Origin: JBAXTZ01 sp037129925
Lineage (GTDB): Bacteria > Bacillota > Negativicutes > JBAXTZ01
Direction of reading: 5' to 3'
NCBI GenBank assembly: GCA_037129925.1
Contig: JBAXTZ010000008.1
Location: forward strand, 21,806-85,805
Length of the DNA: 64,000 bases
The translations under genes were made by a program, and so were the position numbers. The notes beneath the pieces are model-generated. The model ran no database searches. It saw only the letters and a program-made list of their open reading frames with translations, and was not told where the DNA came from. Below, piece by piece: positions 1-7,042 of this stretch (position 1 is its first letter; each line of letters starts with the position of its first letter).

Positions 1-663
1 GGAAAACCCAGCTATTGCCCTGGCTATTTTATCGCTACTGACTATCTCGCCATCAATTTTTAAAGCGCCGATAATTTCGCCGTCCGGCGCAAAGTAGCTA
101 CCATTAATAGCCGCCAAAATATCAATCCGATTGGCAAATGCACTTAACTTAGTACGACCGACCACTTTGCCATCTAATAGCGCCTGTAGTCGATAGTCTG
201 ATTCTGGCGCGACATCCAGAATGTACGCGCGAACTTTTCCAGAAAACGTCTGATAGTCAATTACCTTGAATAACACGCCGGTGGTCAACTCATGCTCAAC
301 CGAACGATATTTGGGATCTAGTATTGAAATTACTACTCGGTTAGGCTTGGTCATGTTTTTCGCTAAATAAATAATTGGTGTTTTCATTTGCATAACAAAT
401 GTGCTACCCACACCTGCTTCGTTTGTCAATGTTGCGCCACCAACAATGTCACTTTGATAAGGCATTTCGCTAATCCAGGTATAAGCCGGTTGATTAGCCA
501 TTTTTATTATGAGTTGGTCGTGGCTTTCGTTTTCTTCAATAGAATAGTTTTTAACATTATCAAGATAAATCACGATTTCATCATTTTGTTTATTGATTTC
601 CACGTTTTGAATTGCTACGGCGCTGACACTTGCTGAAAAACTTAAAATTAAGATTATCAACAC
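1..663 (-). CDS. Phosphodiester glycosidase (NAGPA-like) family protein, N-terminal part, cut by window edge
   Basis: The reading frame is open for 221 codons and runs off the left edge. It starts with a hydrophobic stretch (LIILILSF) and small residues (SASVSA), so it is probably exported. After a beta-rich segment comes AAINGSYFAPDGE followed by GALKIDGEI, which resembles the opening of the NAGPA/phosphodiester glycosidase domain (A-x-N-G-x-Y-F, then a glycine and a DG turn). Family members cleave sugar phosphodiester bonds; the substrate here is unknown. GTG at 663 is the first ordinary start, but it gives a signal peptide without positive charge. An ATT at 690, seven bases after an AGG, would add an n-region containing RFNHR, so a rare ATT start is possible. 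The gene lies directly downstream of the MreB/Mbl gene and may be co-transcribed. Family assignment is by motif only. Confidence 0.65.
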   Translation of the reverse strand, partial: MLIILILSFSASVSAVAIQNVEINKQNDEIVIYLDNVKNYSIEENESHDQLIIKMANQPAYTWISEMPYQSDIVGGATLTNEAGVGSTFVMQMKTPIIYLAKNMTKPNRVVISILDPKYRSVEHELTTGVLFKVIDYQTFSGKVRAYILDVAPESDYRLQALLDGKVVGRTKLSAFANRIDILAAINGSYFAPDGEIIGALKIDGEIVSSDKIARAIAGFS

Positions 664-694
664 AATTACGCGATGGTTAAATCGAAAAATTATT

Positions 695-1729
695 TTACCT
701 AATATTAACCTTTCTCATCATAACTAACCCATCTGGGATTTTATCCAGATTTATCAGCGCTTTTCCTGTTCCAAGTGCTACGCAATCTAGTGGATTTTCA
801 GCCAAATAAGTATTGATACCCGTTTCCCGTTCGATTAGTTTGTCTAATCCACGCAATAGGGAACCTCCGCCAGTCAACACGATACCACGGTCATAGATAT
901 CTGCTGCCAATTCGGGTGGTGTTTTTTCTAGCACTCCCTTGACTCCGTGTACTAAATTCTCCAAACACTCGGTAAATGCCTGGACAGTTTTATCCGCAGT
1001 GATAATTCTAGTTTGCGGCATACCGCTCATTAAATCAACTCCGCGCACTTCTTTTTCATCAGTATATTCACCGGCGATTGCGCAGCCGATTTCTTTTTTT
1101 ACTTCTTCAGCCGTTCGCTCACCAATCAATAAATTATACTCTTTGCGGACAAATCGCAAAATCGCCTCGTCAAATTTGTCGCCGCCGGAACTGCTAAGCG
1201 ATTCTCCGACCACCATGCTACCTAAACTTAACACTGCAACATCAGCCGTTCCGCCGCCAATATCTATTACCATCGAACCATAAGGGTCACCAATCGAAAC
1301 TCCGGCGCCAATTGCTGCCGCGATCGGCTCTTCAATTAAGTAGGCTTTACGCGCTCCGGCTTGCAACGTAGCCTCAATTACCGCGCGTTGCTGAACCTGA
1401 TTAACACCCGCTGGCACACATACCATAACCCGGGGGCGAAAAAACCAGCTCCGACCAGCGACTTTACTAATGAAATACTTCATCATTTCAGCCGTCATAT
1501 CGTAATTAGCGATAACCCCATCTTTTAGCGGGCGAATCGCCATTATATTTCCCGGAGTGCGTCCGAGCATTCGTCTGGCTTCTTCGCCAACTGCCAATAT
1601 ACTATTATTATCATCGCGATCTATAGCAACTACGGAAGGTTCGCGCAACACAATGCCCTTGCCTTTTACAAATACAATTACATTTGCGGTACCTAAGTCT
1701 ATTCCAATATCTACCGATAAACCAAACAT
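695..1729 (-). CDS. mbl: MreB/Mbl-family actin-like cell-shape protein
   Basis: Bacterial actin that forms membrane-bound filaments guiding lateral cell-wall synthesis. The 344-residue product has the actin ATPase signature: phosphate-1 DIGIDLGTAN (residues 7-16), phosphate-2 DIGGGTADVAV (about 155-165), and the adenosine motif TGGGSLLRGLD (about 286-296). MreB/Mbl landmarks GRTPGNIMAIRPLKDGVI and KTPPELAADI are present. The start is the ATG at 1729, preceded by GGAGG at seven bases; a longer frame to 1771 only adds residues translated from the ribosome binding site. The near start MFGLSVDIGIDLGTANV and the KGKGIVL segment favour Mbl over MreB, but these paralogues are hard to separate by eye. 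The gene has its own promoter (1763-1791), so it can be expressed apart from the LCP gene upstream. Confidence 0.93.
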   Translation of the reverse strand: MFGLSVDIGIDLGTANVIVFVKGKGIVLREPSVVAIDRDDNNSILAVGEEARRMLGRTPGNIMAIRPLKDGVIANYDMTAEMMKYFISKVAGRSWFFRPRVMVCVPAGVNQVQQRAVIEATLQAGARKAYLIEEPIAAAIGAGVSIGDPYGSMVIDIGGGTADVAVLSLGSMVVGESLSSSGGDKFDEAILRFVRKEYNLLIGERTAEEVKKEIGCAIAGEYTDEKEVRGVDLMSGMPQTRIITADKTVQAFTECLENLVHGVKGVLEKTPPELAADIYDRGIVLTGGGSLLRGLDKLIERETGINTYLAENPLDCVALGTGKALINLDKIPDGLVMMRKVNIR

Positions 1730-1762
1730 TTCATTCCTCCGATATTTATGATTAACCACGAT

Positions 1763-1791
1763 ATTATACACAATTTCTCTGTAAAAACCAA
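1763..1791 (-). promoter_or_regulatory. Probable sigma-A promoter of mbl
   Basis: On the minus strand a perfect TATAAT lies at 1763-1768, 17 bases from TTGGTT (1786-1791). The -35 matches only the TTG half. It lies between the LCP stop and the mbl ribosome binding site and gives a leader of about 25 bases. Confidence 0.55.
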
Positions 1792-1831
1792 GTGCGAAAT
1801 CGACTTGTCAATTAGTAGCTTGGAAAAATTA

Positions 1832-3088
1832 TTAATTAGTATTAGTGTTGGAATTGTTTCCCGAACTGTTCGGTGTTGACGGACGTTTTGCGGGCTTTTC
1901 GGGAGCGGAGTTTTTTGCCGGCGGAACTGATGGCTTTGGTACAGTTGCCGAACTTTGGTTGGATTTTGGTTTAGCCGCCGGAACTGGCTTTGCAATAACC
2001 GGCTTCGGCTTTGATATGACAGTTGCCACTGGTTCTTCGGGCTTAGTGCTCTCGCCAGTCGGAGCCTCTACTGAAGTTCGCGACTCGTCCGGAATCGAAG
2101 CCTCATATTTTTCCGACAATTGATTAGCCGCTTCCATGTAGCTGGAATCAGGAACTATTCCTTCGACTGTAGCCATCATTTCCCATGTTTTCACTACATC
2201 AGGAATCCAATAGCTTACTCCGTCAATATACAGTGGCCGCCCTGGAACCATTTGTGTTACTACGCCATTCTTTTTGACATCCGGCAATATCGCTATAAGC
2301 GATATCATCAGGGACATCGGCATATCGGTCTTTAATTCACCGTAAATATCATTTACAACGCCCGGGAGATGGATAATTCCGGTAGGCGTGGCAACCTGAT
2401 TCAGAAGCGCCTTGACAAACACTCCTTGTCGCTCTACCCGTCCGATATCACCTAAATAGTCGCGGTAACGAACGTATTCGATTGCTTTTTTTCCGTTCAA
2501 CCTTTGCGTACCCGGTTGAAAATCTATTATCAAGCCCCCGTCATCATCCCAAGGGTCTTCATAATGCATCGGTTCAGCCACATCAATTGTCAGACCGCCG
2601 ATTTTATCGATAGCATCGGCAAAAGCTTTGAACCGCAAATCCACCCAATAATCAACTTTTATTCCGAGAAACTCCTCTACCGTTCGTTTGGTAACTTCCG
2701 GACCGCCATAGGCGTTAGTCGCATTAATTTTGTCCCAATCATCCGGCGGCTTTAAATCGGAAATCAACACGCGGGTATCCCGTGGAATCGCCATTTGATA
2801 TACTTTTTTTGCTTTTGGGTCAATAGTAATAAGCATCAGAGTGTCCGTACGGCCTACGTCATTATCACGAGCATCCAATCCGGCGACGATAATGTTTATC
2901 CGATCGTTACCAAGAAATGGTGACAAAACAATACTCTTCAAGGAGTGTTCAGTGAAAAACAAGAATGACACCAGCGTTACAAAAACAAACAGGCAAACAA
3001 AAAAAACTGTTTTAATTAGTTTTCGCTTACGTCGCCGCCGCTCGTTTTCCAGTTTAATCTTCATCTGGGTCTTGTTTATTTCATCCAT
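1832..3088 (-). CDS. LytR-CpsA-Psr (LCP) family cell-wall glycopolymer ligase
   Basis: LCP proteins transfer undecaprenyl-linked glycopolymers such as teichoic acids or capsule onto peptidoglycan, outside the membrane. The 418-residue product has a basic cytoplasmic N-terminus (ERRRRKRK), one membrane helix at about 26-46, an LCP domain at about 63-225, and a Pro/Lys/Ser/Thr-rich tail from about 340 that ends in Asn/Thr repeats and is probably wall-spanning. Catalytic-site landmarks are GRTDTLMLI (79-87), IPRDTRV (101-107) and YVRYRD (205-210), which supply the arginines and aspartates that bind the pyrophosphate-lipid and Mg. ATG at 3088 follows AAGAGG. The gene has its own promoter in the gap before the HD gene. 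The nearby tagO, wecB and sugar-nucleotide genes fit the presence of a wall glycopolymer. Confidence 0.9.
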   Translation of the reverse strand: MDEINKTQMKIKLENERRRRKRKLIKTVFFVCLFVFVTLVSFLFFTEHSLKSIVLSPFLGNDRINIIVAGLDARDNDVGRTDTLMLITIDPKAKKVYQMAIPRDTRVLISDLKPPDDWDKINATNAYGGPEVTKRTVEEFLGIKVDYWVDLRFKAFADAIDKIGGLTIDVAEPMHYEDPWDDDGGLIIDFQPGTQRLNGKKAIEYVRYRDYLGDIGRVERQGVFVKALLNQVATPTGIIHLPGVVNDIYGELKTDMPMSLMISLIAILPDVKKNGVVTQMVPGRPLYIDGVSYWIPDVVKTWEMMATVEGIVPDSSYMEAANQLSEKYEASIPDESRTSVEAPTGESTKPEEPVATVISKPKPVIAKPVPAAKPKSNQSSATVPKPSVPPAKNSAPEKPAKRPSTPNSSGNNSNTNTN

Positions 3089-3109
3089 CGTTACCTCTTG
3101 ATAAATTAG

Positions 3110-3138
3110 ATTATAACATTTTCACCCGGTCACTACAA
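3110..3138 (-). promoter_or_regulatory. Probable sigma-A promoter of the LCP gene
   Basis: Minus-strand TTGTAG (3133-3138), 17-base spacer, TATAAT (3110-3115), with TG one base before the -10 (extended -10). It sits in the 59-base gap between the HD-domain gene and the LCP start, about 20 bases ahead of the start codon. Confidence 0.6.
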
Positions 3139-3147
3139 ACGTATAAA

Positions 3148-3675
3148 TCAATTCAAAGCGTCGGCTCGTCTTAGCAGTATTAGTTCCTGGCAATCATTCG
3201 TTGCCGCTGACTTGTGATGCGATAACACTATTTGCACAATAGCTGGTGAACAATTGATTCTTCTTAGGTTGTCCGCGCTCCGTTCTGGATGTCGATAATA
3301 TACCTCAATTAACCGATAGGCGTTATGAAGTGCTTTATATCGGCTGGCAAAATTCAGTTTCAAAAAAAATTTGTAACCTAAAAACTTATCAAATAATACC
3401 GCGTATGATTTTCCAATTATGCCCAAATCACCTTTTTTTCGACCACAATCATGCAACAGCGCCGCCCGCATCAGTAATTTCTTGTCAATATTCATACCAA
3501 TGGAAAGTTTCTCAGCGGTGCGCGCTACATTAACACAATGTTTTTGATCAATAATGCTCATGCGAAAAAAAACTGATAATTCTTTCTCGCTCAACCACGC
3601 CTGTGTAAATTCAAAATCAGCGCCAGACATTGTTGCAGTATATGCCCGATAAAACTGCCTTAATCGATTTATCAA
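3148..3675 (-). CDS. Small HD-domain phosphohydrolase
   Basis: HD-superfamily metal-dependent phosphohydrolase of about 175 residues. Metal ligands visible are His46 (in QKHCVNVARTAE) and the HD pair at about 75-76 (ALLHDCGRKKG), followed by a later histidine pair (SHHKS). The substrate is unknown. TTG at 3675 is the preferred start: it overlaps the TGA of the kinase gene by four bases (TTGA) and has GGGAGGAG just upstream, a typical translational coupling. In many Bacillota a small HD protein (YqeK, an Ap4A hydrolase) precedes the LCP gene. This gene is in that place but follows a kinase rather than nadD, so YqeK identity is possible, not shown. Confidence 0.75.
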   Translation of the reverse strand: MINRLRQFYRAYTATMSGADFEFTQAWLSEKELSVFFRMSIIDQKHCVNVARTAEKLSIGMNIDKKLLMRAALLHDCGRKKGDLGIIGKSYAVLFDKFLGYKFFLKLNFASRYKALHNAYRLIEVYYRHPERSADNLRRINCSPAIVQIVLSHHKSAATNDCQELILLRRADALN

Positions 3676-4556
3676 AGCTCCTCCCAATTCAATCCCGTGT
3701 ACACGGATTGACTAACCATACAAGTTTTTCCGGCTGCCCTAACTGCCCGCTTAGCGGCTTTGTCTAGTTGTTCACCTTGTAACAACGCGAGTAGAGTAGT
3801 AGCGAACATAGCATCACCGGAGCCATTTTCATTTATCACTGTGACTTTTTCGGCCGGATAATGTTTCAATTCGGAATTTGCAAAAATACTTCCCGCCGCT
3901 CCGAGTGAAACAATGACATTTTGCGCGCCCAGAGCAACTAATTGCTTGGTTGCCACTTCAATTTCGGACAAAGTGTTAAAAGTTTTATCAAAATAACTTT
4001 GTAATTCATATTGATTGAGTTTTATCAGCAAACAGCCATTTATTACCGCGCTAATTCGCTTGGCCTTAGGCGCAGAAACTGCCTCAAGCGCATATTCAAC
4101 ATTGTTTTTGCCGCACCAAATACGCAAACTGGTTAATTGCTCAGGTAGCAGATTGGCATCTAGCGCCAAACAATCCGGTCGGAAACGCTCACAGGCGGCG
4201 ATAATTTCTTTCACATTGATTTTTTCCAACTCGGTTATTTCATAAAACGCCTTATTAACCTGCCCGTAATTGTCTAATTCCGCGCAAAATATATTCATCC
4301 GCTCGCCGGTGATGTTCTGCACATTCAACGCGTTCGCACAACTATCATTATCCAAAATCGCACCGGCACTATGCCGATTATATGATGTTAAAAATAGCAC
4401 ATCAGCGCCAAGATTTTTTAAGTTGAGCGCCACATTCCGCCCTACACCGCCTGGAAAAATATCGATCTGCGCTGACCGGCAGAGTGTATCTTCAGCGCCG
4501 ACATTTTTTATGATGATATCCAGCGTATAGTCGCCGACTACAACAATTCTTTTCAC
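3672..4556 (-). CDS. PfkB-family carbohydrate/nucleoside kinase
   Basis: Ribokinase-fold kinase of 294 residues that phosphorylates a sugar or nucleoside with ATP. PfkB signature 1 is at about 36-50 (GGVGRNVALNLKNLG) and signature 2 at about 242-253 (NENGSGDAMFA), with the catalytic base Asp in GSGD. The GGVGRN form and the overall length resemble pseudouridine kinases (PsuK/YeiC group), but no PsuG-like glycosidase gene is next to it, so the substrate stays open. GTG at 4556 is chosen because GGAG lies nine bases upstream; an earlier TTG at 4577 would overlap the preceding gene by 16 bases. Its stop overlaps the HD gene start (TTGA), indicating one transcript. Confidence 0.8.
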   Translation of the reverse strand: MKRIVVVGDYTLDIIIKNVGAEDTLCRSAQIDIFPGGVGRNVALNLKNLGADVLFLTSYNRHSAGAILDNDSCANALNVQNITGERMNIFCAELDNYGQVNKAFYEITELEKINVKEIIAACERFRPDCLALDANLLPEQLTSLRIWCGKNNVEYALEAVSAPKAKRISAVINGCLLIKLNQYELQSYFDKTFNTLSEIEVATKQLVALGAQNVIVSLGAAGSIFANSELKHYPAEKVTVINENGSGDAMFATTLLALLQGEQLDKAAKRAVRAAGKTCMVSQSVYTGLNWEEL

Positions 4557-4561
4557 TTTGG

Positions 4562-5449
4562 TTATCTCCGACCACAAAGATAGTTGTCCGCCATATCAGC
4601 CATGTGCAGCAAAACCGCCAACGGATAGGCCGCAAATGCTGCTGAAATGGCTTTCCCGCCAACATAGCCCTGTGCGGATTCGTCCCAACCGCCCATGTGC
4701 CAGCGAATCGCCATTGTTTCATCAATATTTAGTTCAATGAACTTCATCAGCATAATTACTGATTTTTCACCATGCCCTAGTGGTAACTTATCTTCGAAGG
4801 TATAACAATCAATGCTTTTCCAGGCTCCGTCTTCCTTGACATTGCGTTTGGACTTGACATAAAAATCCGTCTTGCATAAATCATGAAACAATGCTGTTAT
4901 TATCCTGCTGTCTTTGGGAATGGCATCGTCGAAAATTGCGCAAAGTTTGTCTAAATTGTCAAAAGTCGACAACGAGTGTTCTATTAGACCACCAGCGTAA
5001 GCGCCATGATAATTTGCACTAGCCGGTGCTAGAAAATAATCGGTGGTTCTTAACCAATTAAGTAAATTGTCAAACCCTGGTCGTGATACAGTCGCGCATA
5101 ATTGTTCAAATCGGTCGGTGCTTGCGACAATATTTAACACAGTTTCATCAATCGGCAAATGCGAAAGGTCTGTTTCCATGGCAAAATCGTCGGCGCGAAT
5201 GATTTTGAACTGCAATCCTCCAGAATAACTATCACTTTGCACTACTCCGGTTAGCTGTAACGGTTTATTATCATTATCACGGATTTTTTTGGCAGTCTCA
5301 TCGTCAAAACAGATAAAATTTACGGTTGCGGTCTTATCCGCAACTGTGCCGCGCGCAAAAAACGAGCCGTTTTTAGACACGCCGGAGGCTTCAACACGCA
5401 CCAGCAGCACTGAGTTGATTTTTTTACCGATAGATATTTCATTTAACAT
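4562..5449 (-). CDS. YhaM-like protein: OB-fold plus HD domain (putative 3'-5' exoribonuclease)
   Basis: The 295-residue product has the layout of YhaM: an N-terminal OB-fold nucleic-acid binding region (about 10-90, including VRVEASGVSKNGSFFARGTV and VQSDSYSGGLQFKI) and a C-terminal HD domain with IEHSL (His158) and LFHDLCKTDFY (His189-Asp190). YhaM trims RNA 3' ends and also acts on DNA in Bacillus. Here the OB part resembles the family only loosely and the protein is slightly shorter than YhaM (about 314), so activity is inferred. It is the first gene of a run with pfkB and the small HD gene, six bases apart. It lies seven bases downstream of the Nif3-like gene, so trmK-nif3-yhaM-pfkB-HD may be one operon. 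Confidence 0.7.
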   Translation of the reverse strand: MLNEISIGKKINSVLLVRVEASGVSKNGSFFARGTVADKTATVNFICFDDETAKKIRDNDNKPLQLTGVVQSDSYSGGLQFKIIRADDFAMETDLSHLPIDETVLNIVASTDRFEQLCATVSRPGFDNLLNWLRTTDYFLAPASANYHGAYAGGLIEHSLSTFDNLDKLCAIFDDAIPKDSRIITALFHDLCKTDFYVKSKRNVKEDGAWKSIDCYTFEDKLPLGHGEKSVIMLMKFIELNIDETMAIRWHMGGWDESAQGYVGGKAISAAFAAYPLAVLLHMADMADNYLCGRR

Positions 5450-5456
5450 ACTTCAC

Positions 5457-6281
5457 CTACAGCGTTTTCATATAATCAATTGTAAAATCATTGGCGATAA
5501 TATTTTCCTTTTTTATTTTCCACTTATTTTTTTGCGCATAGCCACGCAAGTGTTCGGCAAATGCTTGCGGCATAATATTCTCGGTAGCAAAATGCGTCGA
5601 TTCAACAATGGCCAAACCACGTTCCGAGGCTTCAATTAAATGATGATTACTAAATTCCGAGCTGACCAAAACGTCAGCTCCGTTCATAATCGCGGCATTT
5701 AGCAAAAACGAACCGGCTCCGCCACAGACCGCTACTTTTCTAATTATTTTGTCCGGTCTACCGCAATAGCCTACCCGCTCAGCGCCAAGTTGCTTCTTGA
5801 CTAATTCAGCGAAGTTCTCGAGCGTAAGCGACTGTCCCAAACAACCAATACGCGCTAAACCAGGCGTAGCATCATCAATCGTCGTTGACTTAATAATATT
5901 GAGCGCTTTGATATTCGTCAAACCAAACAATTCGGACAGTACATCATTTATTCCACCAACACAGGAATCAAAATTGGTGTGTGCGCTGAACACCGCGATA
6001 TTCGCCCGAATTAGTTTGGCGATTTTGTATCCGAGCGGAAAATCTTCGCGAATATCGCGAAGCGGATTGAAAATAAACGGATGATGGCAAATTATCAGAC
6101 CAACATTGTTGCTAATCGCGTAATCGATGGCCTCATCGGTAACATCTAATGTTGTTAATATTTTCTCAATATTGTTTGCCGGATTTCCAAGGTGCAACCC
6201 GATTCGATCTTCGGGATCTGCAAAACGTTTGGGGGCTATTTTTTCGATTGCTTCGATTACTTGAGCTATTTTTACCGCCAT
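5457..6281 (-). CDS. Nif3-like dinuclear metal-centre hexameric protein (YqfO/YbgI family)
   Basis: Nif3/DUF34 family protein of unknown molecular function, often annotated GTP cyclohydrolase 1 type 2. It is a short form of about 274 residues, without the PII-like insert seen in the 370-residue Bacillus YqfO. Metal-binding signatures are ICHHPFIF (about 65-72), SAHTNFDSCVGGIND (about 99-113) and ESTHFATEN (about 227-235), plus the VAVCGGAGSFLL glycine-rich strand. ATG at 6281 lies five bases after GAGG; a GTG at 6287 overlapping the trmK stop (GTGA) is an alternative. The trmK-nif3 pair is a conserved Bacillota neighbourhood (yqfN-yqfO), which supports the call. Confidence 0.9.
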   Translation of the reverse strand: MAVKIAQVIEAIEKIAPKRFADPEDRIGLHLGNPANNIEKILTTLDVTDEAIDYAISNNVGLIICHHPFIFNPLRDIREDFPLGYKIAKLIRANIAVFSAHTNFDSCVGGINDVLSELFGLTNIKALNIIKSTTIDDATPGLARIGCLGQSLTLENFAELVKKQLGAERVGYCGRPDKIIRKVAVCGGAGSFLLNAAIMNGADVLVSSEFSNHHLIEASERGLAIVESTHFATENIMPQAFAEHLRGYAQKNKWKIKKENIIANDFTIDYMKTL

Positions 6282-6283
6282 TT

Positions 6284-7006
6284 TCACCTCGTCGAATCCA
6301 ACACTCCGCTCAATTCGATTTTCTTTAATATTAATTCGTCAATTTTCTTATTGTCAATTATCTTTGCTTTGTTCATTTCGACAATTATTCGCTCGATATT
6401 TTCAATATTTTTCGTTATCAGCTTTGCCAACAATGGATCGCGACGATAAAATAAAATCGGACCAACTTCAGGTGGCAGCGACAAGGTCATGAAACTAGTA
6501 AACAAATCGCTCTTACCTGACCGCTTTACCGCTTTGATTATTTCGTAAACAATTTCATTTTCATCAACTAATCGCTCATCGGCAATTTTCCACTTGTTGA
6601 CATCCAGCCATTCTCGCACAGTTGCCGCTGATTCTTGCGGTTGGAGTATCAGACAATCCAACTGCTCAACTACGCTCGCATTACCTTCGAGAATTTTGAT
6701 TATCTGCGAACAGCCCATTCCGGCAATAATTGCCGTATCCACTTCACCGGCTGCAATTTCTGCGAAACCATCGCTCAACCTAATACTAATTTCCGAGCCA
6801 ATTTCACATTTCTGAACATTTTTCCGCGCAGCATCCAGCGGACCGGAATTTACATCTGCTACGATAACAAAGTTCGCAATACCTTTTTGTAGTAAGACTA
6901 TCGAAACGAGCGCATGGTCGGCGCCAATATCGGCAACTCGCGCACCGTGTGACACCATACTGACAATCGTCGCCAACCGTGCCGAAAGATTAATAATTTT
7001 TGACAT
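6284..7006 (-). CDS. trmK: tRNA (adenine(22)-N(1))-methyltransferase TrmK
   Basis: SAM-dependent methyltransferase that forms m1A at position 22 of tRNA. The 240-residue product has the COG2384 pattern: a SAM-binding VADIGADHALVSI motif (about 24-36), the acidic strand FVIVADVNSG (about 46-55), IIAGMGCSQII (about 92-102) and LQPQES (about 121-126), followed by a C-terminal helical coiled-coil region rich in Lys, Glu and Ile. GGAGG is 11 bases before the ATG. In Bacillota trmK usually lies near rpoD/dnaG; here it heads the nif3-yhaM-pfkB group. Confidence 0.9.
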   Translation of the reverse strand: MSKIINLSARLATIVSMVSHGARVADIGADHALVSIVLLQKGIANFVIVADVNSGPLDAARKNVQKCEIGSEISIRLSDGFAEIAAGEVDTAIIAGMGCSQIIKILEGNASVVEQLDCLILQPQESAATVREWLDVNKWKIADERLVDENEIVYEIIKAVKRSGKSDLFTSFMTLSLPPEVGPILFYRRDPLLAKLITKNIENIERIIVEMNKAKIIDNKKIDELILKKIELSGVLDSTR

Positions 7007-7042
7007 AAAAGTTTGTACCTCCGACGCGTACCGACCACTTTA

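Noticed and set aside
939..1283. Plus-strand ORFs across mbl, LCP, pyrG, atp and other minus-strand genes
   Set aside because: They are mirror frames of well-supported genes and have no ribosome binding sites or protein family features.
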